Translations under genes and position numbers: made by a program | Notes under the pieces: generated by a model | Databases searched by the model: none | What the model was told of the DNA's origin: nothing | Seen by the model: only the letters and a program-made list of their open reading frames with translations | Source of the DNA: Hemerocallis citrina | Taxonomy: Eukaryota; Streptophyta; Magnoliopsida; Asparagales; Asphodelaceae | Direction of reading: 5' to 3' | Length of the DNA: 64,000 nt | Assembly (NCBI GenBank): GCA_017893485.1 | Contig: CM030366.1 | Span: 98,701,085-98,765,084, forward strand | Shown here: positions 11,071 through 22,656 of the stretch, piece by piece | Position numbering within the stretch: position 1 is the first letter of the stretch | Layout of the letters: each line of letters opens with the position of its first letter

Positions 11071-13959
11071 TGTAACGGGCACAAAATATTAAATTTTAGA
11101 ATTTTGCACATACGTGCTTTACACGTGTTTTCTTTGTGCACATATCAATTGGAAAATCTTTTAGAGTATGTAAATATTTTTATTCTATTTTACAATGTCT
11201 AAATGATTAAGTCTAGTTTTAATGAAAGTAACTTAATTTAAACCCATATTAAATTGAGTAACATATGTAATTTTTATTAAATAAAATTCCTAATGTTTTT
11301 GTGTGCAACCTATGTGCACACACTAACACATTTGAAACCCGTGCTTTACCTTCTTAAGTGGCCGGCCAAATTGATAGGAGGGAAAAGAAAAGCATTCGAA
11401 TGTGTTTAAGGGGTTTGTGGGTAGTTATTAGGAGTGTGTAGGTAATTTTAGAAACCCCCCATCACCCTCTTCCTTTATATCCCCACCGGCCAAGCTTAGG
11501 AGAGCCCCTCATTTTCATTTTGTTCAAATCATACACTCTTGGCTTTGGAGTTCTAGTCTTGGAGGAGGAGGCCTGGAGATTTCTAGGAGTTTTTCTATTA
11601 CAAGTTGCATCAAGAGGTAGGTGTTTCTTTGATTTCCATTAGTTGTTTTTCGAGTAGATTATGTCATGGAATCATGATTATGTGTAGTTTTAAATTCTTT
11701 TAGATTGTAAATAAAGTTTTCGAATGCATGCCAATTAATCTAAGTTTAAAGAGGTGACAAAAAAAAAAGAAAGAAAAATTGATATCATGCAATAATTTTC
11801 TATAATTTTGTTAGTATGAAAATGTCATGTTTGCTAGCTAAATTGTTAAATAGAAATTAATATATTATATTAAAAAATAGCATGAGATGTAAACATAGAA
11901 ATGATTGCTCATATTGGTATAAATTGATTATATTGATGTTGATGTGTAAATTAGATAGATAGAATTGTGAATAATATGAATAATGAATTTTCCATGTTAT
12001 TATTCTCTGGAATTCACTAAAAATCGTATGTGTGCTCTTTGAATGTGAGATGAATTGTATGATCGAATTTTAGTTATGTTTATTGATGTTAGAATATAAA
12101 GATTCAGAGTCCACATTTAAAAGTTATGCATTTTGAGTGTAGATAGTGAGTGAGACTGGTGAGTTTGGTTTGCGTGTTCGGCTTTAGGCACTAGGGTACA
12201 GTACCCAGGTCTCGTGTTCAAGTCCATGAGAGCCTTATTCTTTTTGGAAATACTTATAGATTCCTATAAACAGTGAACAGAAACTTATAGTATATTTTTG
12301 TGAAGAATTTTACATGTACAACAAGTTGGAAACTTGGCTGTGAGGTGCGATTTGTGGCGTAGCTTGCGCTTGGGTTTGATTTTGGATGGGGCCATTTTTT
12401 TGTTATTATTATTTTTTACATTTATTTGCTTGTATTTTTCTTTGAGAAAGAGTTTAAACTAATTTAGTATATTAATGGAATATTTTTGAAATAACTAAAT
12501 ATAAATTTAAGATTTATTGGGGTTAATTACGTTACAAAAATAGAAGATATGTTTTATTGATTATTTGGAATCATTCCAAAATCGTTTCGTTTTAAGGCAA
12601 ACTAAAATTTGGAATATTGTGAGATGTTTATATAAAATTTAGAGATTTATTTTGTAGTAAAAATTGCGTTGTAAATTGTTCATTGGATAATGAATTAAGA
12701 ATTATTTCGGTAAAGCTTAATCAATGTGAAAATCTTATTGAAATTTTCATTATAACAGGTAAGAAGTGATTTAGTCGTTTGAGATTGATGAATTGAAAGG
12801 AATAAATGAGAGAATAAAAGAACTTATAATTGAATGAATGAAATTTTATATTTGAGGTTAAGAATAGCCTGAAAGATCTTTGAATGTGAGATGTATGGAA
12901 TCTAGAGGCTAAGTGAAACCCAGAGTGCCGGCAAATTTGTGATTTGAAAGTTTGAGAAGTGGCCATTATGATCTATTGTTTCTCGGTATGTTGATTTAAG
13001 TCTGGTAAGAGGGTAAGCTAGCTCTAGGTGGTATCATTTATGTTTAAACTTAAGGATACACACTAGAAGAAGATATAGAAACAATGACGAACATGTCTGG
13101 TAAAGAATTGCAGTTCCTAGGAGTTTGGGATCGAGGAATACGCCCAGTAAATCCATATATCTGGGCTAGGGGTATGTCTGTGTGTCCACGAAAAGGCCGG
13201 TAAAGAGCTTGCAGTTCGTAGGAATGGCTGGGAATGAGGATACGCTGGTAAATCCATGATGTGTGGGCTAAGGGTATGCCAGTAAGGTTCGTAGTTACGG
13301 GAGATCGACTTGTCAGGATTCGTGACTGAGGATACACTCGATAAATCCACGATGTGTGGGCTAGAGGTATGCCGATAAAGTCTAATATCCTGGGGTGCGA
13401 CTCACATGTGATTACGCATTGGAGTATATTCATTGGGATTAAGTATTGCATAGCGAGAGATTGAACCCTATAATGAGGAGTACGTTAAGGGCTTGTCCTC
13501 AAACCTATGTAGTATGTGATGCATAGAATCCGAACAAGTGCTCATTAGAGTTGTATCATAGCATAAATGTCTGCATTAGTCATTAGGATCATAACATACA
13601 CTGACATAATTAAGATAGTCACTTTTCATTTTGCATTCACGTTTGTGATTGTTAAATTGAGGAATCGCTGTATTATAGTATTGCGTCAGTTATATGCAGC
13701 TGACGTGCCCGCAGTTCTCAAGTTGCAGGACACAGATTAGTGAGCGACGGGGACATGAGATTGCTGTCAATGGATATGGCAGGATTGAAGATGTTTGATG
13801 ATATAAAATGTATTTTCTTTATGTAAATTTTTGCTGCATATTGTTAAAAAAAAATATTGTAATGAAAAAGTTTTAAATTTCTTATATTTTTGTACGAAAT
13901 TGAAGTAAAGATCTTGTTTGTGCTACGAATTACCTATGTTTGAAATTTGGGGTGTTACA
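11071..13959 (+). mobile_element. Solo LTR of a second Tekay-like family (2889 bp)
   Basis: It starts TGTAACGGGC and ends GGGGTGTTACA. No internal region or PBS follows. It shares with the other Tekay LTRs the box at about 13455-13540 (GATTGAACCCTATAA, GGGCTTGTCCTC, GGATGCATAG-type, CCGAACAAGTG), the hairpin CGTCAG..CTGACG at 13684-13705, and the 3' end. A TATA-like TTTATATCC lies at 11474-11481. The flanking 5-mers TTTCT and CTTCT differ by one base, suggesting an old insertion. Confidence 0.85.
13095..13385 (+). repeat. Imperfect tandem triplication inside solo LTR 2
   Basis: Three copies of about 92-103 bp contain the series GTAAATCCAT..GGGCTAGGGGTATG, with landmarks near 13137, 13239 and 13331. 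They make a repetitive open frame on the minus strand (13050-13451) that is not a gene. Confidence 0.7.
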
Positions 13960-14216
13960 CTTCTCTATTAAGAGATAAGATCGGTTGGGGAGAGTTTAAG
14001 ACTCCCTTCAAGATAAGCGATATGGCTTTTGAACCGTCTCTTATGGATAATTATGAGTTTAAACCGTATTTAAACAATTTAGACCCATTCTTATTGGGCT
14101 GGTAGGACAACCCAGTTAAACAGACCTTTTTTGTGAAAATACCGTTTTACCTTAAGTGCTTTAAGATTCGTGCCTGATTCGAACGGTCCGATCTGGTTCT
14201 ATTTTTACCAAAATCA

Positions 14217-14377
14217 CTTATGAAGTTAATCCTGTAAGTTACCTTGTTTTCGAATTTGATCCCTTTACAAATGAATTATTCCATTAGATATTCAATTCAC
14301 ACTTAAACTCATAACTAGCATTGGTATAAATACCCGAAACCCGAATCTGATTCGGACCTGTTATTGGACCGGAACTG
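14217..14377. other. Short unassigned segment before the Athila insertion
   Basis: AT-rich, then from about 14325 it turns into ACCCGAAACCCG..GACCGGAACTGACCCG. This is the left part of the GGGTCC-rich foldback that continues after the Athila element at 24331. Confidence 0.6.
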
Positions 14378-14549
14378 ACCCGTGATGAACACAAGAATAT
14401 TCACATTTAGGAGCAATAAACTTATTATAAATGCACATTTAAAAGCTCTATATGTGATATTTAACTCTTATTTTCTCTTTTCAATAGGAAACAGCCGATA
14501 ACAGCAAACAAAGCAGATTACAGACCAATACAGACTACAGCAGAGATCA

Positions 14550-14697
14550 GTCGACTAATTCCTCAGCCAGTCGACCGGACAGAGAGTTTGCTAAGCCTCA
14601 GCATAGTCGACTTCCCCAAACACCAGTCGACTTGACCGAGAAATCGTGAAGCCACAGATGTTTCAGTACCAGTCGACTTACATCCAAGGCAGTCGAC
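14550..14697. repeat. Three pairs of AGTCGAC palindromes in U3
   Basis: GTCGAC starts at 14550 and 14570, 14606 and 14626, 14672 and 14692: each pair is exactly 20 bp apart, start to start. The wider form is CAGTCGACT, with CCAGTCGACT common in the second member. They lie 260-410 bp upstream of the TATA box. The same six are in the 3' LTR at 22824, 22844, 22880, 22900, 22946 and 22966. Confidence 0.9.
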
Positions 14698-14955
14698 TGG
14701 TATGCGGCGGAGTGAAAGGATAAGATGCAGCCGAATCTAAATCTAAATCTATCCAAACCCAGGCTACATGCGAATAATAACTTCTCCAACGAATCAAATC
14801 CAGAGACAGGGGATTGGCAAGAGCACGTGGTTAGCAGATAAGGAATAAAAGAAGAAAAGAGAAAGATATAAATCGCCGATCAAATAAGGAAAGAAATAAT
14901 AAAAAGAGAGGGACTTTCCTGAAAAAGGAGAAATCCTAATTCCTCAGCCGTGTTC

Positions 14956-14963
14956 TATAAATA
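14956..14963 (+). promoter_or_regulatory. TATA box of the Athila 5' LTR
   Basis: TATAAATA in TTCTATAAATACCAACC. It predicts initiation near 14985-14995. The matching box in the 3' LTR is at 23230-23237. Confidence 0.75.
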
Positions 14964-15096
14964 CCAACCAAGAAGCATGAATGAGAGGATCTTCTTCCAC
15001 GTTCCTAATCACCGAATCACAAGTTCCAGAGTCATCAACAAGAAGCACTTTTATCGGCATCAAGGAAGGAGATAGGAGATCAAGTATTCGAAGGCA

Positions 15097-15389
15097 GTCG
15101 ACTGTGTGACAGCCAGTCGACTTCATTGCCGGACTTCATTAGTTTATTTCTTCTTCTTCTATTCTTTATGTTGGTCATGTATTCGAACTTGTTGATTAAT
15201 AAAAGTATTATTATGCGGAACTAATTTCATAGTTGGGTAGATTGAAACCGTAGTTATGTAATGCTATATTCTTTTGAAATCTTCTACTTTACTTATTGAT
15301 TGAATCTGATTGAATTGATATAGACTTATGATAATCAACTTGGTTCTCAAAGCTCTGAGAGCAGTCGACTGAGGTGAGAGCCAGTCGAC
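15097..15389. repeat. Two pairs of AGTCGACT palindromes in the transcribed LTR part
   Basis: GTCGAC starts at 15097 and 15116 (19 bp apart) and at 15364 and 15384 (20 bp apart). In the 3' LTR the first site is mutated to GCCGAC (23371) and the other three are kept (23390, 23638, 23658). Confidence 0.9.
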
Positions 15390-15525
15390 TGACATACAGA
15401 GCTTGAGAATATCAAGTTTGCATTACCATTTATCTGAATCTGTTATATGAGCATATTGAGACGACCCGTATCTCGTGCCCGTAAATTGTAACAAGGGAAT
15501 CCTTTGGGGTTCTTGGTTCAATCAA

Positions 15526-15727
15526 CTTAAGGGATCTAGATCTGATACCAATTTCTAGAACCTTGAGTGTTTGTTCGTTTCCACTGATCTTATGTTTTCT
15601 TTAAGTGCAACTTAGTAGATACCATGCTAAAAACACTTAATGAGAGAAACGAATTAGAGTAGATACCATGCCTAATTCTTGGCTTAGGGAAACAGTACTT
15701 TAAGGAGTAGATACCATGCCCTTGAAG
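15526..15727 (+). other. Cluster of leader hairpins with a shared GATACCA loop
   Basis: Four successive inverted repeats. 15526-15567: stem CTTAAGG/CCTTGAG, inner stem TCTAGA/TCTAGA, loop with TCTGATACCA. 15601-15640: TTAAGTG/CACTTAA with inner TTAG/CTAA. 15651-15678: GAATTAG/CTAATTC around loop AGTAGATACCATGC. 15698-15727: CTTTAAGG/CCTTGAAG around the identical 14-nt loop. The stems differ while the loop is constant, the mark of an RNA structure. The cluster lies in R-U5, downstream of the TATA box and upstream of the PBS, and recurs in the 3' LTR at about 23800-24001. Confidence 0.7.
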
Positions 15728-16057
15728 GGAACAAACATGAGTAATAAGAAGAAGTTCAGAAGGTGACTTAGCATTACTGACTATTGGTGGAGATCTAAAC
15801 CCAACTACTTCCTAAATATTTGTGATTCAACACTTCTTAATTTAGTTTTAATCTTTTTATTTCTTTTAGACTTTTAAAACAACTCTTTATGATTCCTATT
15901 CTTTTTATTGATTAGTAAGTTAAAGTCTACAATCTCTGTGGGATCGACCCTTGCTATTGCTACGCTTTTCTAAACGATTCGTGCACTTGCGAGGTTTTTT
16001 TAATTTGTGTCTAGTTTTCTCTATTTATTTAGGTAACTAGATAGCACAACAAGTTTT

Positions 16058-16075
16058 TGGCGCCGCTGCCGGGGA
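16058..16075 (+). other. Primer-binding site of the Athila-type element
   Basis: TGGCGCCGCTGCCGGGGA, six bases after the LTR end. It matches the tRNA-Asp-type PBS known for Athila/Tat elements, with one difference from the common TGGCGCCGTTGCCGGGGA form. Confidence 0.85.
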
Positions 16076-16181
16076 TTGTCTAGTATTTTAACCTACAGAT
16101 CAGTAGGAAGTTTTTTTTTTTTTTTCTTTCTTTTAATTTTATTAATTAGTATTTTTCTTTTAGGATACAGGATTTTGGTGA

Positions 16182-19100
16182 ATGCACGGAAGGAGATCAC
16201 TTCGTCCAGAGCTACTACCTATTGACGCAGAAACAGAACGCACTTTGCATAGACTAGGTAAACTGTTTGCAGCGCACCAGTCGACTGTCCACACGAACCA
16301 GTCGACTGTCCAGAGACGCAGTTCACATACAGTAATGGCTGAGGAAATACCAAATCGAGTGCCAATGCAGGACAAGTTCACACCTAAGAACATCGAGCAA
16401 CCTTCCTGCATTGCGTATCAACCTAATGTCACAGGGAACATGCATCTATCTCCTCAGTTACTTAGTATGGTTCCCCACTTTAGTGGCAAACCAGATGAAG
16501 AGCCTCATCTCCATTTACAAGACTTTTTCGATCTTTGCAGGACACAAAGCGTCCAAGGGCTTACCCCTGAACAAATCAGGTTAATCTTGTTTCCTTTTTC
16601 CTTAAAACTTAACGCTAAACTATGGTATAATTCTTTGGAACCAGGATCAATAAACTCATGGGAGCAATTGGCGACAAAATTCTTAAAAGAATTCTTTCCA
16701 GCCCAAAAGACCAAACAGCTGAAAAGGGAGATTCAACTCTTCCAACAAAAGGATGGAGATTTATTTTTCGAAGCATGGAAAGATTTCAAGAACAAGCTTC
16801 TCAAGTGTCCTACACACAACATGCCTAAAGATGATCAGGTACAAGCTTTTTATGAAGGTATAAATGATACTAACAAGACAATTATGGATTCAGCTTGCAA
16901 CGGGATCTTAATGAGGAAAAGCGGTGAAGAGGCCATTGAACTATTTGAAGAACTCAGCGAGAATTCACAACAATTCTCAACAAGGAGGGGCCCTTCGAAA
17001 AAACAGGGAGTTTACGAAATCTCTAATAACAATAACATTCAATTGGAAATGGTAAACATGAATAAGAAAATTGATATGCTTGTTAATGCAATATCTATGA
17101 TGGGTGGAGTTAAAAATCAAACAAATGAAATTTGTGCAATTTGTTCTCATGTAGATCATACCACTGATACTTGTCCCATGTCTTCTTTCACAGATCAGGA
17201 GCATGCAAACTATGTTGGTCGAGGAGTATTTCCACCAAAGAACAATCCATTCTCAAATACATACAACCCAGGATGGAGGAACCATCCAAACTTCTCCTGG
17301 AGCAATAATCAGAATAATCAAGGGACTCAATTCACACAAGGACATGCACGGAACTTCCAAATGGGAAGTGGGATTGATTGGCCAGTTCAAGAACAGAAGA
17401 AGTTGGATTTTGAATCCACCGTTCTTCAATTGCTCCAACAACAACATCAAACAAGCAACCAACAAGGGCAAGCAATTCAGAAGTTGGAAACACAGATTGG
17501 CCAAATTGCTAAAGAATTAAGCGAACGAAAGGCAGGGGAACTTCCATCACAAACTATACCAAACCCTGGAGGCCAAGAACAGCTCAAGGCAGTCACAACA
17601 TTAAGAAGTGGTAAGATAATTGACAACAAAGTTGGAACACACACAGAAGAAGCAGAAACACAACCATCAAAAATTGTGGGGTCCAACAAGGTAAGTGAAA
17701 AAGAAAGAACAGTTGTGCCGCCATTTCCTCAAAGGTTAGTCAAACAAAAGAAAGATCAACATTTATTTGACATCTTTGAAACTCTCAGAAAGGTAGAAAT
17801 TAATATCCCCCTACTTGATGCTATTAAACAAATTCCGTCTTATGCTAAATTTTTGAAAGAATGTTGTACTCACAAAAGAACATTTCAGGTTAGGGAGGAT
17901 GTGGCTTTGACAGAAGAAGTGAGCGCCATCTTATTAAGAAAATTACCTCCCAAATTAAAAGACCCAGGTAGTTTTACCATTCCTTGCAGGATTGGTGAGC
18001 ACTTCTTTGAGAAAGCATTACTAGACTTGGGGGCAAGCATAAATCTTCTCCCATACACCGTCTATGAAAAGCTAGGATTGGGGGAGCTCCAACCAACATC
18101 CATCACGTTGCAGTTGGCAGATCGCAGTATCAAAAGACCTAGAGGTATTTTGGAAGATGTCCTAGTTCAGGTAAACGATTTCATCTTGCCTGCTGATTTT
18201 GTTGTGTTAGACATGGAGGAATCTTCAATGCCATCTTCTCTACCAATCATTTTAGGTAGGCCCTTTATGAGTACGGCTGATATAAAAATTTGTGTTAAAA
18301 AGGGTACTATAAGCATGAAAATAAATGGAGAGAAGGTTGAATTTAAAATGTTTGATACACTGAAATTACCACATGATGATCATGAATGCTATAATGTTGA
18401 TGTGGTGCAGGAGATTGTTGATCAAACATTTCAGGTACATAGCGTTGAACCACTACAAGCCACAATTACACAATCTCTAACTTTATCTAATGTTGAACAG
18501 GAATACGATGACTGGGGGATTGCAGAGACAATACATCACCTTGAAACTCCAGAGTCATACTCAGGTAAGTTTGCACCAGTATTTGAAACATTGGTGACTG
18601 ATGACACTTTTGTTTCTGCAGATAAGTCGACTGGTGCATTAGACAAGTCGACTGTTGGAGAGGATGAGTCGACTGCCCATACTGCTACCAGGGACCAGTC
18701 GACTGCACTGAGACCTCCACACTTAGAGCTTAAGCAGTTGCCCGACCATTTGAAGTATGCACACTTGGGCGAGAACCAGACGCTACCAGTAATAATTGCT
18801 GCAAATTTAAGTGCACAGGAAGAAGACAAGTTGCTAAGGGTATTACGAGAACACAAAAGCGCAATAGGATGGACCATAGCAGACATCAAGGGAATAAGTC
18901 CATCCAAATGCATGCATCGAATACTCCTTGAAAACAACGCAAAACCAAGCAGGGAAGCACAGAGAAGGCTTAACCCAAACATGAAGAAAGTGGTAAGAGC
19001 AGAGATTCTGAAGCTACTAGATGTTGGCATCATCTACCCTATCTCAGATAGCAAATGGGTAAGTCCTATACATGTAGTGCCTAAGAAAAGTGGAGTCACA

Positions 19101-21683
19101 GTGGTGACAAATGAAGAAAATGAACTTATCCCGACAAGAGTGACCACAGGATGGAGGGTTTGCATTGATTACAGGAAACTGAATAACGAAACCAGGAAAG
19201 ATCACTTCCCACTTCCTTTTATTGATCAAATGTTAGAAAGATTAGCAGGATATAGTCATTATTGTTTTTTAGATGGTTATAGTGGCTATAATCAAATTGC
19301 TATTGCCCCAGAAGATCAAGAAAAAACCACTTTTACATGTCCTTTTGGTACTTTTGCATACAGGAGGATGCCCTTTGGATTGTGCAACGCACCAGCTACA
19401 TTTCAAAGATGCATGATGAGTATATTTTCAGACATGGTGGAAAGGTTCATTGAGGTATTTATGGATGATTTTAGTGTTTTTGGATCTTGTTTTGATGAAT
19501 GCCTTAACCATTTGCAGCTTGTACTTAAGAGATGTGAAGAATGCAATTTAGTACTGAATTGGGAAAAGTGTCATTTCATGGTAAAACAAGGTATTGTATT
19601 GGGACATGTAGTGTCAAAAAGAGGCATAGAAGTAGACAAAGCGAAAATCGATATAATATCAAAACTACCCCCTCCCACTACAGTTAAGAGTGTTAGGAGT
19701 TTTCTTGGACATGCAGGGTTCTATAGAAGATTTATAAAAGATTTCTCAAAAATCTCCAAACCCCTTTGTGATTTATTAGCTAAGGATGTTGAGTTTGTAT
19801 GGACAGAAGAATGCACAAATGCTTTTAATACATTGAAAAATTTTCTCATTTCTGCACCTATTGTCATGGCACCAGATTGGAGCCATCCTTTCGAGCTAAT
19901 GTGTGATGCAAGTGATTATGCTTTAGGGGCTGTGTTAGGTCAAAGAATCAATAAGAAACCCCATGTTATTTACTATGCTTCTCGAACTTTAAACGATGCA
20001 CAGCTAAATTATTCTACTACTGAAAAAGAAATGTTAGCTGTTATTTTTGCTGTAGAGAAGTTTAGATCATATTTGATTGGTTCTAAAGTTATTGTTTTCA
20101 CTGACCATGCTGCTTTGAGATATTTATTTGCGAAAAAAGATGCTAAGCCTAGGTTGATCAGATGGGTGTTGTTGCTTCAAGAATTCGATCTTGAGATTAG
20201 AGATAAAAAAGGAAGCGACAATGTTGTTGCAGATCACATGTCCAGGCTACTGCAGGAGGAAGAAAGAATTGTGCCGCCACTTAATGAAAATTTCCCAGAT
20301 GAACATCTATTTGAAATAAACATATCATCGGGACAGTCGACTGGTAACAGGACCAGTCGACTGGTATCTCACTGTTTAAATTTTCCATGGTTTGCTGACA
20401 TTGTAAATTATCTCACTGCTCATGTTTTCCCTCCAGGTATGCCAAGTCAGGAACGAAAGAGACTGGTGGCTATGTGCAAGCACTACTATTGGGATGACCC
20501 TTATTTGTTCAAATTTTGGCCTGATCAAATTATAAGAAGATGTGTGGCAGAAGAAGAACAACTGAATATTCTACAACATTGCCACCAATATGCATGTGGA
20601 GGACATTTTGGACCAAAAAGAACAGAACTCAAGGTATTGCAATCTGGATTTTATTGGCCTAAGGTATTCAAAGATGCTTTCTCTTTTTGCAGGACTTGTG
20701 ACAAATGCCAAAGGACAGGAAACATCTCTTCTAGAAATCAAATGCCACTGCAAAACATCCAAGTGATCGAGCTTTTTGACGTTTGGGGAATCGACTTCAT
20801 GGGTCCCTTTCCTAACTCATTTGGTTATTTATATATACTTGTTGGTGTGGATTATGTGTCTAAATGGGTCGAGGCTGTCCCCTCAAAAACTAATGATCAC
20901 AGAATTGTTGTCAAGTTTTTGCAGGAGAACATTTTCACTAGGTTTGGTACACCACGAGCAATAATTAGTGATGGAGGGAGCCACTTCAATAACTTTCCAT
21001 TTGCTTCTTTGATGAAGAAATATGGTATCACATATAAAGTGGGCACCCCATATCATCCTCAAACTAGTGGACAGGTGGAGATCAGCAATAGAGAAATCAA
21101 GAGCATTTTGGAAAAGACAGTCAACACAAGGAGAAAGGATTGGTCGCTGCGCTTGAACGATGCATTATGGGCCTATCGAACGGCTTACAAAACACCCATC
21201 GGCATGTCACCATACCGTTTGGTTTTTGGAAAAGCTTGTCATCTACCAGTAGAGTTGGAACACAAAGCATATTGGGCCATCAAAAGGTTCAATTTTGATA
21301 TGAAACAAGCAGGTGACAAAAGAAGGTTGCAACTGAATGAGCTTGAAGAGTTGAGGCACGACGCATACGAAAATGCAAAATTGTACAAGGAAAGGACAAA
21401 GTTGTACCATGACAAACAGCTAGCAAGGAAGGAATTTTATGAAGGACAAAAGGTATTGATATACAACTCAAGATTGAGACTTTTTCCAGGCAAGCTTATG
21501 TCACAATGGTATGGGCCATACATCGTCACAAGAGTCTTTCCACATGGTGCATTGGAGGTTCATAGCCAAGAAAAGAATCAAACATTTAAGGTGAACGGGC
21601 ATAGAGCGAAGCCATACATAGAGATGAGTCTAGAACCGCAAGAGGAAGCTGTGAATCTTCAAACCATTCAATACATCGCATGA
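16182..21683 (+). CDS. Athila-type gag-pol polyprotein, 1833 aa, intact frame
   Basis: A single open frame from the ATG at 16182, 107 bp after the PBS. Gag core lies at about residues 95-225 ([32 protein letters not shown]). A CCHC finger is at C318-X2-C321-X4-H326-X4-C331. The protease active site is D615-LGAS with a later ILGRPF, the DLGAS form usual in Athila. RT has [20 protein letters not shown] (about 990) and FMDDF with D1095/D1096. RNase H starts at CDAS (D1242) and has [10 protein letters not shown] and ADHMSRL. Integrase has H1466..H, C1503 and CDKC, then D1538, D1597 and E1633 (35 residues between the last two). All catalytic residues seen are present. Pairs of AGTCGACT encode QST/KST peptides in three linkers: residues 33-42 before gag, 815-841 between protease and RT, and 1385-1393 between RNase H and integrase. 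No env or chromodomain is present. It may be mobile. Confidence 0.95.
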   Translation: MHGRRSLRPELLPIDAETERTLHRLGKLFAAHQSTVHTNQSTVQRRSSHTVMAEEIPNRVPMQDKFTPKNIEQPSCIAYQPNVTGNMHLSPQLLSMVPHFSGKPDEEPHLHLQDFFDLCRTQSVQGLTPEQIRLILFPFSLKLNAKLWYNSLEPGSINSWEQLATKFLKEFFPAQKTKQLKREIQLFQQKDGDLFFEAWKDFKNKLLKCPTHNMPKDDQVQAFYEGINDTNKTIMDSACNGILMRKSGEEAIELFEELSENSQQFSTRRGPSKKQGVYEISNNNNIQLEMVNMNKKIDMLVNAISMMGGVKNQTNEICAICSHVDHTTDTCPMSSFTDQEHANYVGRGVFPPKNNPFSNTYNPGWRNHPNFSWSNNQNNQGTQFTQGHARNFQMGSGIDWPVQEQKKLDFESTVLQLLQQQHQTSNQQGQAIQKLETQIGQIAKELSERKAGELPSQTIPNPGGQEQLKAVTTLRSGKIIDNKVGTHTEEAETQPSKIVGSNKVSEKERTVVPPFPQRLVKQKKDQHLFDIFETLRKVEINIPLLDAIKQIPSYAKFLKECCTHKRTFQVREDVALTEEVSAILLRKLPPKLKDPGSFTIPCRIGEHFFEKALLDLGASINLLPYTVYEKLGLGELQPTSITLQLADRSIKRPRGILEDVLVQVNDFILPADFVVLDMEESSMPSSLPIILGRPFMSTADIKICVKKGTISMKINGEKVEFKMFDTLKLPHDDHECYNVDVVQEIVDQTFQVHSVEPLQATITQSLTLSNVEQEYDDWGIAETIHHLETPESYSGKFAPVFETLVTDDTFVSADKSTGALDKSTVGEDESTAHTATRDQSTALRPPHLELKQLPDHLKYAHLGENQTLPVIIAANLSAQEEDKLLRVLREHKSAIGWTIADIKGISPSKCMHRILLENNAKPSREAQRRLNPNMKKVVRAEILKLLDVGIIYPISDSKWVSPIHVVPKKSGVTVVTNEENELIPTRVTTGWRVCIDYRKLNNETRKDHFPLPFIDQMLERLAGYSHYCFLDGYSGYNQIAIAPEDQEKTTFTCPFGTFAYRRMPFGLCNAPATFQRCMMSIFSDMVERFIEVFMDDFSVFGSCFDECLNHLQLVLKRCEECNLVLNWEKCHFMVKQGIVLGHVVSKRGIEVDKAKIDIISKLPPPTTVKSVRSFLGHAGFYRRFIKDFSKISKPLCDLLAKDVEFVWTEECTNAFNTLKNFLISAPIVMAPDWSHPFELMCDASDYALGAVLGQRINKKPHVIYYASRTLNDAQLNYSTTEKEMLAVIFAVEKFRSYLIGSKVIVFTDHAALRYLFAKKDAKPRLIRWVLLLQEFDLEIRDKKGSDNVVADHMSRLLQEEERIVPPLNENFPDEHLFEINISSGQSTGNRTSRLVSHCLNFPWFADIVNYLTAHVFPPGMPSQERKRLVAMCKHYYWDDPYLFKFWPDQIIRRCVAEEEQLNILQHCHQYACGGHFGPKRTELKVLQSGFYWPKVFKDAFSFCRTCDKCQRTGNISSRNQMPLQNIQVIELFDVWGIDFMGPFPNSFGYLYILVGVDYVSKWVEAVPSKTNDHRIVVKFLQENIFTRFGTPRAIISDGGSHFNNFPFASLMKKYGITYKVGTPYHPQTSGQVEISNREIKSILEKTVNTRRKDWSLRLNDALWAYRTAYKTPIGMSPYRLVFGKACHLPVELEHKAYWAIKRFNFDMKQAGDKRRLQLNELEELRHDAYENAKLYKERTKLYHDKQLARKEFYEGQKVLIYNSRLRLFPGKLMSQWYGPYIVTRVFPHGALEVHSQEKNQTFKVNGHRAKPYIEMSLEPQEEAVNLQTIQYIA
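16280..16306. repeat. Pair of AGTCGACT palindromes in the gag N-terminal linker
   Basis: GTCGAC starts at 16280 and 16301, 21 bp (7 codons) apart. Both read CAG TCG ACT (Gln-Ser-Thr). Each sits in CCAGTCGACTGTC. Confidence 0.9.
18626..18703. repeat. Quartet of AGTCGACT palindromes between protease and RT
   Basis: GTCGAC starts at 18626, 18647, 18668 and 18698: spacings 21, 21 and 30 bp, all in the same reading frame (KST, KST, EST, QST). The surrounding peptide is acidic and of low complexity, as expected of a tolerated linker. Confidence 0.9.
20336..20361. repeat. Pair of AGTCGACT palindromes between RNase H and integrase
   Basis: GTCGAC starts at 20336 and 20356, 20 bp apart. Because 20 is not a multiple of three, the first reads Gln-Ser-Thr and the second reads Thr-Ser-Arg-Leu. 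The DNA word is kept while the peptide is not. Confidence 0.9.
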
Positions 21684-22656
21684 ACTCATCATGTCTAGCT
21701 GAAGACAGAAAACACAGCGCTTATTGGGAGGCAACCCAATTTTTCAGGGGAGTATTTACACTTTCCCTCTATTTTCTTTCATTTTATCTTTTATTTTCAG
21801 TCTCTCCTTACTAGATGTGACACATGCCTATTTTTAAATTTTCTTTTGAACATTGAGGACAATGTTCCATCTAAGTTTGGGGGTATTAGGGTTATTTTAT
21901 AGAGTCTTTTGAATTTTTTTTTTAGGATAAACAATTTCTTATAAAGTAAGAAGAATGATACTTATTTACTTTAGGATTGTTGAGTTTCATAGTTCCCTAC
22001 AAAGTTATATAAGTCATGCGATTATACATAATAAACAAATGTGATACCTTTTTCTGGTGATTATTCTCTTTAAATCTAGTCCTAAATTGAGTTTAAGTAA
22101 ATAGAGTGATAAAATATATATATATATTTGAATAAAGTCAATCTACTCCAATGTTTTGAGTGCTTAGTAACTAGGGGTATTCATCACCAATGTTTACCTT
22201 TACGTCAAACGGCAACTTGAAATATGAGTATGCAAAGCACTTTAAAGTTTGTGACTTGCTGAGTAACCGGGTGGATTCATCACCAATGTTTCGCATTCGC
22301 GTAAAAAGGCAAGTGACAACTTTAGAGAAGAGACTAAAAAAAAAAAAAAAAAAAAAAAACTCTAGTTTGCTACTCGGTTTGTAGTAGAGAAAAGGGGATA
22401 ATCACAGATTGAGCAGTCGCATACTATAACTACATTAATTGCATGACAAATATGATTGAGTCTGGGGATTATGACTAAACAATTGCACTAGAGAAAGTGG
22501 GTATGTTTAGTTTTACTTTATCTGAAATTGTATATATATATTGATGCCCACATAATAAGAATGCTAGGTGGTTAAGGCTATCATTATTATAAAGATACCC
22601 TTGTTCATAATTCTAGTTTGCTTGAGGACAAGCAAAAATCTAAGTTTGGGGGTATT
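21684..22656 (+). other. 3' non-coding region and polypurine tract of the Athila-type element
   Basis: No env-like frame. TTGAGGACAATGTTCC and AAGTTTGGGGGTATTAGG at about 21851-21890 look like a duplicated copy of the final TTGAGGACAAGC..AAGTTTGGGGGTATT at 22622-22656, which is the polypurine tract beside the 3' LTR. Between them GTAACTAGGGGTATTCATCA and CACCAATGTTT-type phrases occur twice (about 22168 and 22263), and there is an A tract of about 24 bases near 22337. Confidence 0.8.

Larger units (their letters stand above)
10765..14216 (-). mobile_element. Degenerate Tat-like LTR remnant, copy 1, split by a solo LTR
   Basis: The parts at 10765-11070 and 13960-14216 align with 54545-55136. 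Shared landmarks are GACCTGCAAA, GAAACACC, CCAAGTCAGAAA or TCAAGTCAGAAA, ATTACCTG, ATCTCTACTT.CCGGTG, TTTAAGATTC and GAACGGTC. The minus-strand start TGATTTTGG resembles the TGATATG start of the Tat LTR. The stretch with CCTGCA..CCGACG.TC.AGTCAG is also in the Tat LTR at 9967-10025. It is probably an old LTR of that group. The junction with the solo LTR shows only an imperfect target duplication (TTTCT against CTTCT). Confidence 0.6.
14383..16051 (+). repeat. 5' LTR of the Athila-type element
   Basis: 1669 bp, TGATGAAC..CACAACA. The U3 holds six AGTCGAC sites in three pairs (14550-14697) upstream of the TATA box. R-U5 holds two more pairs (15097-15121, 15364-15389) and the hairpin cluster at 15526-15727. 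No gene lies inside; the small minus-strand frames at 14598-14789 and 14944-15126 recur in the 3' LTR only because the LTRs are copies. Confidence 0.97.

Noticed and set aside
13050..13451. Minus-strand frame with repeated PLAHTSWIY peptide
   Set aside because: It is the translation of a tandem triplication inside a solo LTR; no conserved homologue recognised.
15535..15559. Hammerhead ribozyme in the Athila-type leader
   Set aside because: The conserved CTGATGA and GAAA cores are absent; only simple hairpins are seen.
14550..20361. GTCGAC sites as cloning-linker (SalI) or assembly artefacts
   Set aside because: They lie in both LTRs, inside an open coding frame in linkers, in phased pairs with different flanks, which linkers would not produce.
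16160..21471. Many minus-strand frames antisense to gag-pol
   Set aside because: Shadows of the 1833-codon frame.
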